NCBI GenBank assembly: GCA_009760855.2
Contig: WPIO01000001.1
Span: 11,718,501 to 11,782,500, forward strand
DNA length: 64,000 bases
DNA from: Cristatella mucedo
Lineage: Eukaryota > Bryozoa > Phylactolaemata > Cristatellidae
Direction: 5' to 3'
Shown: in pieces, positions 27,641 to 56,520 of the stretch
How positions within the stretch are numbered: the stretch's first letter is position 1
Layout: each line of letters starts with the position of its first letter
The notes under the pieces: generated by a model
What the model was told of the DNA's origin: nothing
Database searches by the model: none
What the model saw: the letters and a program-made list of their open reading frames with translations, nothing else
Made by a program: the position numbers and the translations under genes

Positions 27641-28629
27641 CCTTACTGATTGTTCCTTCTTCACTAGAAAGTAACATCATACAGATGGGCTGGAGTGGTG
27701 TGAAAAACCCTGCAATTAAGAGAAGCACTGAAATCTCGCATTCGTCTGGAAATTCTGTAGCTGCTCTTATATTTGAATACATATTTGCCTTACTTTTGTT
27801 TTACTTATTTTTTTTATTATATTATATTGTATATTATTATTTTATATTATTATTAACATTTTTTATTTAAAATTATATTTGCCATATTTCGATGCGATCC
27901 TGGCATACAACAATGATGATATGATCTATTTCAGCACTACAAAACGAACGTTTTACTCCGTCCAATGCTATTGCATTGGAAAGAAAGATCAGACATCGAT
28001 ATCATTGAGTGACTACTATTTTTGCTGATTCCTAGCAATTGCCTAGCACACATTGGAATACAACTAGAAATTCAGATGTTCCATGAGAGAATATAGACGT
28101 AGTTGCTGGCGGAATCATTCATGAACGGGCTAGTCTTATCAGTCTCTGTAAAAGACAACAGCCATTCGTATCTCGAGGCTTGCTATGCAAAGACTATTGT
28201 AAATCCTATTCGTACCTCATACAAATCTACTGTAATTGCTAGGGACAGAAGTTTTGGTCACGTCAAAAAGAAGGCGGAGCGAAGCCTAATTATAAGTACT
28301 TTGTATTTTTTCTCATTTCTTCTTTTTTTCTTATTTTTATCATAATAAGATGCTCACGTATAAAGATGAAAGGAACTTATAAATATCGGCAAATCTGGAA
28401 GCAATTCTTGTGACCAACAATGAGCATGCACTTCCTTAAGCGATTGGTAAGTACCAGTGTAACTGGGCTTGGGATGTACGAACCAGATGTGAGCTGGCTT
28501 TTCTTCCCACAAGCCTGACTGTAAGCTCATCCTTTCTTCTACATACACAAAGTCTGCTTTGCTGGTAACTGTATATTCCTTAAAACAGTGCTTTACTGGA
28601 ATGATTTATCTTAGCAACCACAGCCAATA

Positions 28630-29540
28630 AAACCAAGTGTGATTCAGAGATTGGAAAGGCTGACTCTCAAAATTGGCTCTGCCAGCATATCTCCAGTCGA
28701 ATCAGTTCGAAATCTAGGTGTCATATTCAAAAGCGACCTCCCGTTGGACGACCATATCAGCTCCACAGTCAAATCTGCCTATTTTCAGCTTCATAGCATT
28801 GCTAAAATTCGGCCTTGTTTAGATAAATATACCACGTCCAAGTTGGTCCATGCATTCGTGACATCACGTCTCGACTTCTGGAACTCGCTGCTTACTGGCC
28901 TACCTGCATGTGCGATCAGGCGATTGCAGCTGGTGCAAAACTCTGCAGCTAGGCTTGTCTGTCGTGAGCGTCACAGTTGCCACATTACTCCACTTCTCGC
29001 CGACCTGCACTGGCTACCAGTCAAGCAACGGATTGACTTCAAGGTTTTGTCGCTCACTTTTAGGTCCCTTCATTCTATGGCTCCAGCCTATCTTTCAGAT
29101 ATACTACCCCATCAGGCCAAGCATTGTCTAGAAATACCTCGTACAAACCTCAAATTCTTTGGAGACCGTGCATTTAGTTCGTATGCTCCCAAAGCCTGGA
29201 ACTCTCTCCCGACCTGCGTCAGAACATCCCCTGACCTGACCGCATTTAAAAGGAACTTAAAAACACACCTATTTAGGACAGCATTTAGTGGGTCCCTGTG
29301 ATTTTTCCTTGACGTGCTTATGCGTGCTGACACTGTGCATGCTGCCACTAACCACATTTGCATGCTGACCCTGTGCATGTCACCCCTAACCATATTATTC
29401 ATTTCGTTTGTTTTTCAAGCATGATTTTACTTACCATTCAATTGCATTTCACTTTGCAGCAAATGTAAAGCGCCTAGAAAGAGATTAAGTTCTCCGAGGG
29501 CGCTTTATCAAGTGCATTATTATTATTATTATTATTTATA
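28630..29540 (+). mobile_element. Well-preserved LINE 3' fragment
   Basis: One open frame (28639-29301) holds the last 220 or so residues of ORF2: NLGVIFKSDLPLDDHISSTV, LDFWNSLLTGLPACAIRRLQ, QNSAARLVCRERHS, HWLPVKQRIDFKVL, and the end HLFRTAFSGSL. The 3' untranslated part, stem-loop (29468-29505) and an ATT run follow. The RT and endonuclease are absent through 5' truncation. It is one of the youngest copies here. Confidence 0.92.
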
Positions 29541-29809
29541 GCTCTATAGAACTGAGTACTGGTACAATAAGCTGATTCCACTGTAATGTTCAATTAGGAC
29601 TCATTTTTGAGCTAGGAGTAACGAGTATCGAATGTGCTCAGGATCGCAGTTTCCGAGGGAGTACGTGGGCACTGAAAAAAAGAGCACAAAAAAGCCGAAA
29701 AACAACCACATTTTGGCATTCGCTTGCACAGTTTTCTTTCTGGCTTTATACCATACTGGCTTTGTTTTGAACATTTTAATTTCCTCCATTGTTTTGCTCT
29801 GGAGAGTTT

Positions 29810-30122
29810 TAGTGGCTCCAGCCTATCTTTCTTTCAGATATACTACCCCATCAGGCAAAGCATCGTACCACTCGCTTTTCGGAATCCAACAGTCTAGAAA
29901 TACCTCGTACAAACCTTAAATCCTTTGGAGACCGTGCATTTAGCTCATATGCTCCCACAGCCTGGAACTCCCTCCCGACCTGCATCAGAACATCCCCTGA
30001 CCTGACCACATTTAAAAGGAACTTAAAAACACACCTATTTAGGACAGCATTTAGTGGGTCCCTGTGATTCGTCCTCGATGTGCTTATGCGTGCTGACACT
30101 GTTCATGCTGCCACTAACCACA
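29810..30122 (+). mobile_element. LINE fragment lacking the terminal tail
   Basis: Covers the end of ORF2 and the start of the 3' untranslated part. It stops abruptly at about 30122 without the stem-loop or ATT run, so it was broken after insertion. It lies 270 bases after the previous copy in the same direction. Confidence 0.85.
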
Positions 30123-30282
30123 CTGCATAGCACATGAGCAGCAATGAGCACACAATTCTCCCAGCGGGGATTGCTGCGAATTATCGCGGTCGTTATCAGC
30201 ATATAAGGTGGCAGAAAGTGGTGCTCTAGTCTTTATAAATACAATAGCTCTCTGGTTGGCTTTAAACCACTGCTACAGCTTC

Positions 30283-30283
<1 letters not shown>

Positions 30284-30317
<34 letters not shown>

Positions 30318-30318
30318 A
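30284..30318. repeat. CT microsatellite
   Basis: Short CT run with one TTT break. Confidence 0.9.
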
Positions 30319-30404
30319 ACACTCACGTCCATGCTAAAGCAGATATCTTGGAGTGGATTGGTTAAAGCCAGCTACAAACTACTCACGTTAATAAATTAGT
30401 GCAA

Positions 30405-30546
30405 TATAATTCATTTATATAGCTCGCTAAGAGAACTTAGTCTCTACTCAGGCGCTTTACATATGCCACGGGGCTCGAGCCCAAAACCCCGGCCACATCT
30501 TGGACGTGGCGAGCAACCTAACCACAGGGCTAAACCCGCTCGTTAA
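30405..30546 (-). mobile_element. SINE-2 copy, minus
   Basis: Reverse complement shows TTAGCCCTGTGGTTAGG (A-box-like), GGGCTCGAGCCCC (B-box-like), then GCATATGTAAAGCGCCTGAG...TCTCTTAGCGAGCTATATAA. Same layout as the copies at 25697 and 63285. Confidence 0.75.
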
Positions 30547-31900
30547 ACATTAGTCTCAGCTAGCTAATACGCACGACGTATGGACCAAACAATCACATGA
30601 AATAGAGCAATATTGCTAAATATAAAATCTGAGCCGCATTCTAGGAAACATGAGAGCTACAGCTACGTTTGGTCGCTCTGCACGTGTTAAAAGACGTTTA
30701 TTTGGAAAATATGGGGCAGTTAGTAGCAATCGTCATTAAAGGTCTCCCAAGTGCAAGCGCCAGTGATATCATTAAATGCTATGACCTTTTGACGAGTTGT
30801 GCACCAGGAAACTGCTGCAGGGTAGGGGATTTTCAGCACACAATGTCTAGACCAAAATCTTTCATCATTCGAAGCATTCGAAATGATCTCCGTCTCTATC
30901 CCCATGGCGTCGTTCTGATTGAAAAAACTCTTTGCCGGCGCAGACAATCAGCTCTGACGATTTTCAGTGGGTCGCCGCGTCACCGCCTCCGTCTGCATTG
31001 CCCGACGACGTCGAGCGGGGTACTGCGATGACTTGGTATGGATTTGGTCTCCTGCTCAGTCCCATGATCCCTTTCGTGCTGAGCTGAGCTCCTGGTGCCG
31101 CGTGCAAATTGAAGTGCTGCAGAGTAGCGGCGAAGAAGAGGAACAGCTCAATCCGCGCCAGCTCCTCACCGATGCAAGAGCGACGACCTGAAAAGAGTGA
31201 GGCTCAGCTAGTAGATGTGCACTGCTAAACATCACTTTTGCATGGCAGCAGAAGCTCAGGTAAGTAAATAGCGTGCATGCACTGCTCAACCGCAGTCTTG
31301 CATTGCAAAAGTAACTCGGAGACCTCTTAGCCAATTGGTTGGGAGCCTCTTTCGCTAGACCAAGTGTTTTAAGCAAATCCGAGTTTAAGAAAAAATTCCT
31401 TTTAAAGCAAGAATTGCATACAATTTGCAATATTGTGATAAGAGGCACTCTTACAGTACTTTATGAAAAATCAAATATTGCCATTACTATTATGATAACA
31501 ATCTTACATTTTTCTAGTTGAATCTGCAGATCTGGCGTTTCAAAACGGTTTAAAAGTCTGATCTTAAATGATGAGGTGTATTGTAGCCTTCCAGGATAGA
31601 TAATAGGTTATTAACCAAACCGTTGTCTTATCTGGGATTTTCTTACCACAAGCCAACGTTTGAAAACCTGACGGAAATATTAATTATCTGCTCTAGACTG
31701 ACTAAAGAAGCCAAGATCATTCAATTCCGTTCCAAAAACAGAACCATAACTAAGAGTAACGGATAGATTAATTCTCAGTTTTAGGTGACAAAATATCGGT
31801 CTGCTATGGACAGCACCAGGGGACTTGCACTGGTGCGTTACAGAGAGACAAACAAGGTGAACCCGACACCACATTAAGGGCAGCGAACACTAGATTCCAA
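30547..31900. other. No gene recognised
   Basis: Two overlapping open frames on opposite strands (30669-31031 + and 30720-30947 -) show no family I know and no clear splice context. Confidence 0.35.
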
Positions 31901-31904
31901 GTGA

Positions 31905-32560
31905 AAGGACCAACATCAACATTCCTCTCGATGACTACACCAGCTCCACTGCAAAGCCTGCCTTCTTTCAGTTCCGTAGCATTGCAAATAGGACTTGCTT
32001 TGATATGCATACCACGGTAAAGATGGTTTGTGGATTTTTGAAATCTTATCAAGACTTCTGTATGTTAGCACTTGCATATCTTCCTGCCTATGCAGTAGGA
32101 TGCTCAAGATGGTGCAAAACTCTGACCTGTGGAACCCTATCGTGTGGCGTATTAATTAAAGTTGCTGTCACTCACTTGTAGGTCCTTTCATTCTCTTACT
32201 CCTTCTTATGTAGCCGAAATACTTTCTAATAAGCTTTTCCACCATAAGATCCGCGCCACTGACTCAAGGAGTTTGGTAGTACCTCAAGCCAACCTTGAAG
32301 CCATGCCTTTAGTTCTCATCGCTATGCCTCGAACTCGCTGCCGACTGACGTCACGACTTTCCGTGACTAAACATGCATAAAAAAGTTAACACTCTTGCTC
32401 TTCATTAAATTTTCCCTATCCATACGAGTTGTTCTTCGTATGTTTATGAGTGCAGCATTTGTTCTTGCTAGTTACCACTAATTGACATACATGCTTTCCA
32501 GGAAATGCAAAGTGCCTAGATAGAAGTCACTGCAAAAAAGGGGTATTATCATTATTTTAA
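31905..32560 (+). mobile_element. Heavily decayed LINE fragment
   Basis: DDYTSSTAK...FFQFRSIA, then SLTCRSFHSLTPSYVAEIL and a drifted tail (AAGTGCCTAGATAGAAGTC). Many frameshifts; an old copy. Confidence 0.7.
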
Positions 32561-33045
32561 CTCTATTATTATCAAAATACCTGTTAAATTTGGATGCAAA
32601 GCATACCATAACCTATTCTTAGTTGATGCTCATCAGAATTTTTCCAAGTTATTGTACTAAACCCCAATTCTATCCAACAGTTCTACAAAAGCTTCTTGTC
32701 GAAAATTCACCACGTCATCTTTGTTCCAAATCTTTGATTTTTGGAAACAATATACTTCAAATTGTATTTCTCATTATGTCATACGCGTGAATTATTATCC
32801 ATAATTTAAATAATTTAATTTATCCATACTATATTATGCATAATTTAATTTATTAATAATTTAATTAAATATTTCCTAGTAGTTAAAGACTAAATTATGT
32901 ATTAATACTACTGAGTTGCCGATTGCAGTGCTGCTAGTGAGTGAATGTGGCAAGTTTTGTGCAAAACACTGTACAGAGCCGTCGATCTCAACGTAGTAAT
33001 AGGATAAAACCCATTTATAGCACACATGCTCGCACGAACTCACAT

Positions 33046-33090
33046 CAACCAGGCAATACGCACTGTATATGCATGCGTATTGCTTGGTTG
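33046..33090. repeat. Imperfect foldback, 17-bp arms
   Basis: Left arm 33046-33062 and right arm 33074-33090 pair at 16 of 17 positions around an 11-base loop. No element around it is recognised. Confidence 0.75.
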
Positions 33091-33204
33091 ACTAGCCTGT
33101 GACCCTCACTAAGCCTGCATTACAGGTCATGCTAGCTTGGTTGCTAAGAATGTAGCTCCCATAATAGAACATGTGTTGCAGGGTCTTACTAGCCTAATAA
33201 TATT

Positions 33205-33885
33205 ATTTATAATTATAATACACTTGCATAGCGAAGTCAGAGAACTGAATCTCTGTCTTGGCACTTAACAGATGCTGCATATAAAGCATTACCGAATATT
33301 CGGTGGTAACATCCGTAAGTAGCAGGCACAGAAAGCAGCAGGCACGAGCAGGTAAGCAGGTACAAACACACGAAGGATGAATCCAAAAGATCCATTACAA
33401 TTCTGTTAGAAAAAGATACGCTTTAAGCTTCTTTTTAAATTTTGTCATGTCAGGGGACGTTGTGACATGCGTTGGTAGTGGGTTCCAGGCTTTGGGAACA
33501 TAGGAACTAAAGGCACGGTCTCAAATGGTTTTGAGGTTTGTACGAGGTATGGCTAAACAATTCGAGTCAGAACAGCGAGTCGTACGATTCTTTGCCGGGT
33601 GGAGGAGTAGATGCTTGGCCTGGTTGGGGACAAGTTCTGATAGGTCTTCCGGAGTCAAAGAATGGAGGAACCTAAAATTACGCGACAGAACCTCGAAGTC
33701 TATACGCTGCTTGACTGGGAGCCAGGGCAGGTCGGCCAGAAGTGGTGTGATGTGGCCATTGCGACGCTCTTGACATATGAGCCTAGCTGCCGAGTTTTGC
33801 ACCAACTGGCCTGGTTGACAGGCCTGTAGCTCTCCCAGAACCTTAAGAGCTTGGCAGAGACAGGTGAGGAAAGACTCTGAGTTTG
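33205..33885 (-). mobile_element. LINE fragment, minus
   Basis: Minus strand reads LVQNSAARLICQERRNGHIT, PWLPVKQRIDFEVLS and NCLAIPRTNLKT, then a tail to 33205. The tail stem has lost pairing. It lies just below P450 exon 4, where the next P450 exon would be expected. Confidence 0.85.
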
Positions 33886-34015
33886 TGTGAAGCATGAATC
33901 ATCATTGGCTGCTTAGTCGCTTACGAAAGATTGAGCTAGTTATGACAGTCTTCTAACAAACTTTTGATCGACGTCCTAAGTCTGAATAAAGTCTCCACAG
34001 AATACAAGAGCTCAC

Positions 34016-49962
<15,947 letters not shown>

Positions 49963-50064
49963 CTGCGAAAAAATTAGCATCTTAGAATCGCTCCCCCAAC
50001 TGTACACATGCCTACATATCTGCATACATGTACATGAAAGCACACCGAATGAGACGAGCAAATA

Positions 50065-51380
50065 CTTATTGCAAAGGTTAGTATGATGGTCAGCGAAAAG
50101 TTAAGAGAAAGCAGTTGCACAGCTTTCGCATAGAAATTGATTTGGACTCGGGACCAAAAAATGTGCGCTGGAAGGGGATGGCTAGCTATGGAAGTGGTCT
50201 TGCTTTCAAGTTTTAAGCAGTCATGCAAGGGGAAATTTTACAAATTCACAGACCAACTTAGATGTGGGTCATATCAAACCTTACAAGCGATAACTTTGGC
50301 AGCGTAGATGCATCTGGCAGGGCAGCGAAAATTGGCATGTTGCCCCCTCACAGCGACGAACATTTCAGAACATCAGTGTTACGTATGCCTCTTTAAAATT
50401 ACTTACTATCTACGACGAGAGCAATTCAGGATTAGGAGCCACATTTTCCCGGTAAGTATAGTGAAACTTGTACCGCGGTCAGACTGACATAAAAATTCTA
50501 TGCCATCATTCAAAATGCGGCAGCCACTTGGGGTTGCTCTAAATTTAATCATTATGTGTAGAGGTTGACTTTCGTTTCTGGTCAAAACTACGGACGCATT
50601 ATTGAGACATTCACTCAAGACCATCAGTCAGCAACAGATGCGCGCCGAAATTCTTCGTCTCAAAATATGGACAATGCATTGGACAAATTAATTTCGTTTT
50701 TCCTATGCAGCCCTAACCACAATTGGCTGGCTGAGAAGCTCTGAAAAGCACCTCTATAACGCCCTGTATTAACAGAAATCTTTTGTTTTTATTTTGATAA
50801 AAAGTGGGATGCGTTTGACGTTGTTTGGTATTAACTGGATGCCATTACTTCCGACAGACCAAATATCGAAGTGTTGTGCGGCACCCAATAATCTAATCCC
50901 GATTGCACGCGTATGAAGCTCTACTGGGTTGGTCGCAATGTACTGAAAAAAATAGTGACACACTTCTAGCCGTTTGAACTTACTGTGAGCATTGGCAAGG
51001 CCCAACGGCAAAACTCACTGGATCCAACTGAAGGGCGGCTAAGCAACTCAATACTCATTTATCTTTACACGACTGACGGGCTCTGGAAAGGTCAAGGTCA
51101 ATTCATCTCATTCGCTTAATCCTGCATGCATATACGGGGTGCATCCTCTTTAGAAATTAGGTCTTGGATGTCAGCCAACATTATTGAAACCTAATTTATG
51201 AAAGAATGAACCTCTTGTAGGTAACATCAATACGACTGAAAAAATCTCGCATTTTGTTCTTAAAACCGGTGTAGGAACTGCAGTGGTGCGACCGGCTAAC
51301 GATGAAGCTATGGTTAACCTTTTAAAGGTTGCAGGGTTTTTAAAATGTAGTTGAAAGAATGCTCCAATGTGAGCCTCTGA
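50065..51380. other. Upstream of P450, no gene recognised
   Basis: Should include the P450 promoter, but no clear TATA box or known site pair stands out. Only short shadow frames. Confidence 0.35.
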
Positions 51381-51388
51381 CATATCTG

Positions 51389-51397
51389 CTCTCTCGC

Positions 51398-51444
<47 letters not shown>
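51389..51444. repeat. CT microsatellite
   Basis: CT run with a few TA and CG breaks. Confidence 0.92.
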
Positions 51445-51446
<2 letters not shown>

Positions 51447-51789
51447 TCTCTTTATTTCTCTCGGCAATAGGGATCTTTATCACAACGACTGGACAAGGTA
51501 TTTACAGGCTCCATTACATCTAGGCCTGACTCTTGCAATCCTGCAGTGGCAGAGGTCCCCAAACTCTACAAAGTGCTCGTAGAGCTATCATGTGATTGTT
51601 ATAACATGCCTGAAAATGTAGCTGGCTAAGACTAAAGCACGGGTAGTTTTCTGACGCTGCAATCTATTAATACCTCTACTGACGTCCTACGAGACGACAT
51701 ATTGACAGTAAGATTCTTTTCTTTGCTTCCACACCACTGATAACACGCACAGGCATCGCTCTCCGGCAGTCAAGTTTATGGAACGAAAA

Positions 51790-51945
51790 GCCGATGCACC
51801 AGTCTTATTTACAAAGCGGTAAAAAACAGTAGCGACTATAACTTCTTCTTGCAGTGGGCAATAAAGAAATGCCTGCCTGCCGCAGGGTTCGAATCCACGA
51901 CCTGGTTCACCAGGCAAGAGTTCCTCGCCGCTGGGCTTATATGTC
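51790..51945 (-). mobile_element. Diverged SINE-1-like copy, minus
   Basis: Reverse complement: AGCCCAGCGGCGAGGA (A-box-like), GTCGTGGATTCGAACCCTGC (B-box region) and TTTATTGCCCACTGCAAG, matching the SINE-1 body (TTTATCGCCACTGCAAG). Confidence 0.6.
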
Positions 51946-52004
51946 CACCCACGTAGCTGGCTTCGCTTAGACGATGCTTCACGGACGCTTTAGCTTCAAA
52001 GATA

Positions 52005-52075
52005 ATAATTTCATTATTAAGAGATTTATAAAGCTCCATAAGTGTACCAAGTCTCTATCTAGGTGCTTTGCAAAC
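52005..52075 (-). mobile_element. LINE/SINE-2 tail remnant, minus
   Basis: Complement reads GCAAAGCACCTAGATAGAGACTT followed by AT-rich bases. Too short to say which element. Confidence 0.45.
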
Positions 52076-53010
52076 TCGCTGCTATACAAGCGTCAAGTAA
52101 ACAATTAACGAAAAGTTTAGGACCAGCAGGGTGGCTTCGCAGACAAATAGCTGCGACACGATCTATCGCGGCTGTCACGATAGTGCTATGGCTTGCGCCC
52201 GTGAGAAAGTCACTGGCCATTCCCGCGTTGCATTGCAGCGAGAGTAAGCTGACTGCGTGGCGAAACCCGACGGCCTATGGCTGGCGAGCCGGCCTAGCTG
52301 TATGGCAAGGACTTAAAACCGAAGACTGTGGCATTGAAGTGCTCACACGTGATGTACTCGAATCTAGCCTCCAGTCTCTTCCTCTTGTTGACTTTGTCAT
52401 AAGTGAGGCGTTCGCCGAGCTTTGATAGCACTTCGCTCCCGTGCTTCGTCTCTCCAATCTCTTCCTGTTACATAGTTTGTCGCTTACGACGTTTTCGTTG
52501 AGCTTCGGCTGAGTGACGCTGAATGGCTTCCTCATTTATTGCTTTTTTGCTCTTTACAGTAAGAGCCAGTTGTGCGTAGGTATTCTGTTAGCTTTTCACC
52601 GTTTCGTTCAGGTTCCTGCGAAATACTCACATCCACAATGGCAGGCGAAAACTGCAGGTCGTTAACAGAAATTAGAAGTCCCTTGGAGCTGTTCGGACGC
52701 ATTGCAGTTAGCAGACCTTTGAAGCTCTCCGAGCAAGCATTGCCCACAGCTCGGGGAACGTAAAAAGGACACTGAAACAAACTAGATCTAGATGAATTTT
52801 TCTTTGAGCTGCCTTAGCGACTTCATGTACTGGACACACGGTACTCAAACTTTGGATTCAATTTATGTGATATAATTACAGTAAGGCCAGGACGTTAAAA
52901 GAAAACTATAGAGGCTTATGTAACGATGCAGTGGCACAAGGTTGAGCTGCCGATGTAAGTCAAATTAAACCTGACCTTCAAGATCCATCGCAGAATAGCT
53001 CCAACATACC
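52076..53010. other. No gene recognised
   Basis: Open frames such as 52063-52425 (+) and 52532-52780 (-) show no family signature. Confidence 0.35.
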
Positions 53011-53017
53011 GGCTACT

Positions 53018-54525
53018 TATAATAATAATAATAATATAATAATAATGCACCTGATAAAGCACCCTCAGAGAACTCAACCTCTTTCTACGCGCTTTACATT
53101 TGCTGCAAAGGAAACACGGTCGAATGGTGAGTGATATTGTGCTTGATAAACGACATGAACAACATGGTTAGGGGTAACATGCACAGGGTCAGCATGCAAG
53201 TGTGGTTTGTGACAGCATGAGCAGTGCCAGCACTCATAAGCACATAAAGAACGAATCACAGTGACCCACTAAATGCTGTCCTAAATAGATGCGTTTTTAA
53301 GTCCTTTTTAAATGTGGTCAAGTCAGGGGATGTTGCTACGCATGTCGGAAGTGAGTTCCTGGCTTTAGGAGCATTCGAACTAAATGTGCGGTCTCCAAAG
53401 GATTTGAAGTATGTACGTGGTATAGGCAAACAGTTAGATTCCGAAAAGCTGGCGGTGCGATACTTGGCCTGGTGGGGGAGTAGATCTGATCGGTAGGCTT
53501 TAACCAAGGAATGGATGGACCTAAAAGGGAGCTACAAAGCCTTGAAGTCGATCCGTTGCTTGTCTGGTAGCCAGTGCAGGTCGGCGAGAAGTGGTTTGAT
53601 GTGGCAACTGAGACGCTCACGACAGACAAGCCTAACTGCTGAGTTTTGCATCAACTGTAAGCGTTTGATTGCACAGGCCGGTAGGCCAGCAAGCAGTGAT
53701 TTACGGAAATCAAGACGGGATGTCACACATGCACGGACCTGTTTAGGTGTGGTATCCTTATCTAAACAAGCCCGAATTTTAGCAATACTATGTAGCTGAA
53801 AGTAGGCACACTTAATTGTGGAGCTGATGCGGTCTTCAAACGAAAGGTCGCTTTGGAACACGACACCTAGATTTCGTGCAGATTCAACGGGAGATATGCT
53901 GGAAGAGCAACATTTTAGCGTTAGCCTTTCCCATTACTGAATCACATTTGGTTTTCCCATAGCTAGTAAGTTAGTTTTGTAATCATTTAATTTAAGAAAG
54001 TTTGCTGCCATCTACATGCGGATGTAAACTATACATGCAGCAAAGGAGTTGAGAGAATTCGAGGTGCTCGAAGGCTGGGAGGGATCAAAGCAAAGGTGCA
54101 ACCGAGTGTCATCCGCATACAATTGAAAGCCTAGATTGTGCATGGAAATCACATAGGCAAGAGGGAGAGTATAAACCGTAAAAAGAACCGGAACTAGCAA
54201 GGAGCCATGAGGTACTCCGTATTTCAGGGGCACCTCGAATGACCTTTGTCAGTTCACGTCAATACTCTGGAGTCTCCCACCGAGATAGGACCTGAACCAT
54301 AGCAGAGCAGTGCAAGTGATGACCAGGTGAGATGAGAGGCGCTCTAGAAGAACTTGGTGATCGATAGTGTCAGAAACTGAGGAAAGATCTAGCAAAACAG
54401 GCAGAGATACTCTACCCATGTCTGCATCCAGAAGTAGGTCGTTGTACACCCGAAGCAATCCTGCCTCTGTGAAGTGATTACCTATAAAGCCAGACTGGAA
54501 CTTTAAAGCAACGTTTGAAGTTACT
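53018..54525 (-). mobile_element. Long LINE fragment (RT start to tail)
   Basis: Minus strand: LPVLLDLSSVSDTIDHQVLL (RT block), ALLWFRSYLGGRLQSIDVN, LKYGVPHGSLLVPVLFTVYT, LYADDTRLHLCFDPSQPS, then the C-terminal blocks, HLFRTAFSGSL, the 3' untranslated part and an ATT run. Broken by several frameshifts and stops. It covers most of the RT but not the endonuclease. Confidence 0.92.
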
Positions 54526-55453
54526 TATACAGAAGCTGTCCTCACGTTCATTCAAGAAAATAAATTAAATGTATCCGCTCATTTCTTTCTTTAGAAGACC
54601 TGGAGACACGCAGGTGACTGGCAGGGGAGCTCTGCCCTTGCTACTACCCCGAAACTCTTTTTTTCCGGCTGCTCTAAATTGTTCTATTTGTTCTGCCTAC
54701 TTTCGCACTTGATTTGTACCTAGTTAAATTACGCTCGTATGGCTTTTACTTTATTCGAAATGTCACCGTTGATAATCGCGTGAAAATCAGAAGGCTCTGC
54801 TACCCCAAATAGTTCATGAGCTTAGAATTCGGCAAAGAGAGCGCTCCACTCTATTACGTGCTCTTATTTGCTTTGTGGATTTGGGAGGTTCGCAGACTTG
54901 CAGATTCCAAAAGCATTGCTGAACCGTTATACTGCATTCGAATTGAGCAGTTAAGCACACACGCACACATACATACACCTGCACACATAAATACTTACAA
55001 GTATCCAGTGAAAGAAAAGCGGTGCATGGTAGCATGAAACCAGTGTCAACTGTGATGGCTGAGAGTAAGTACAGAAGCCAGCAAACAGCCTTTTGTTCAG
55101 TGCCCCCTCCTAGACTACGATAGTCTCTGACCGGTAGCAGATCGAGCCATGTGAATTGCGATGTCTAGCCATATAGCTCCGGTATTCGTTAGACACAGGG
55201 AGCCATTCTATACTGTTTGGCCGACATCTCTGTTCAAAGGCGAGCAGATATAAATCGGATGAAGAAAGACTGGGTCAGCTCAGTGGCGATAACGAGATGC
55301 CTAGACTTAGGTTTTCTATATTTTTTTATTAGAATTTTTGCCAAGCATAGTAAATCAAACCCAGACTTAAGAAATATATTGGGATCGGAAAACCTGCCGT
55401 AAGTCGAGAATGGCATATGATACGTTCTACTATGATACGTTCTGACGAAGACA

Positions 55454-55572
55454 TAGAGAGGTAAACGAATTGAATTGTTTTTAACAAATACATAACACAC
55501 GAGAAGTAAATACAACAGAGAGGTAAGCGAATTGAATTGTTTTTAAAAATACGTAACAAATAAGAAGTAAAC
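55454..55572. repeat. About 60-bp tandem duplication
   Basis: GAGAGGTAAACGAATTGAAT...GAGAAGTAAA recurs next door with about five changes. A 15-bp duplication (CTATGATACGTTCTA) lies just before, at 55417-55445. Confidence 0.88.
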
Positions 55573-56434
55573 AAGATTATGTTTATATACCCTAATGAAG
55601 AGTATTTTTGGGCGTAGTACTGCACATTGAGGAGGGTGAGGAGAAGTTAGAGATCTTGCTGGAGGCTCACCAAATCCCTCTTCCTCCAAAACCTTGTAAC
55701 TGGTAGATAGCTGAGGTGAGTCAGCTGCTTTCCTAGTGGATGGTCAGGGTACACGCGTCACTCTGAACACGTCTTACTTCTAGCAAGTCACGCAAGCAAG
55801 AGCGAGCAGTCAGAAGCCACAACCTATACATGTCACATCGACTAGTCCCCACTGTTTGCGGCATTGTCAAATCTATTGACCACGCGAGGATTTCGAATGC
55901 TTTCTTGGATAAATTTTGATTTTTAATTTTTTCGCGTGACCGTGGCCGAGTTTATATCTCCGAATTTCCTTAAGTCAAAACATCGAAAGTAGGACTCTGA
56001 TTGCACAAGGGGGCTATTAGTCTGAATTGGCTGATGGAAACATTTAGCTCGGGGAGTCGAGCATACGTTCAGCGGCTGTTCTGGCACTTTTTAAACTATT
56101 CGCTTTTGCGAATACGTTGTTTTTTAAACTGATCAGCTCCCGTAGCCCCGTCAGAGTTTCTAGTCAAGCCGCAAGTAGGGAGATGCTTCCAGATGAGTCA
56201 CGCCCTATGGTACCCACCCTAGCTTGAGTGCATGTCTTTCTGCAGTATGTGGTGGAAAAGGACACAGCAAGACAAGAGGGTTTCAAGCATTCAGTGGAGC
56301 CACCGGGACACGCTTTGCATTATGCATTGCGAACACATGGAAATCCTCAGAGAACTCGGCCATGGACAGGCTGCTACAAAGAAGCTCATCAAAAAATTAC
56401 TAGGGTTACAACGTCTGCATAAATAAGTAAATGA

Positions 56435-56520
56435 ATACAACTCATTTGCATAGCACCATAGGATAATTTAGTCTCTATCCATGCACTTCGCATATTCTGC
56501 AGGAGTCGAGCCCACTCACG
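56435..56520 (-). mobile_element. SINE-2 remnant, minus
   Basis: Complement has GGGCTCGACTCC, then GAAGTGCATGGATAGAGACT...GGTGCTATGCAAATGAG. Confidence 0.55.

Noticed and set aside
30669-31031. 120-residue + strand open frame as an exon
   Set aside because: No family motif, and the opposite strand is equally open over part of it. No splice or promoter context.
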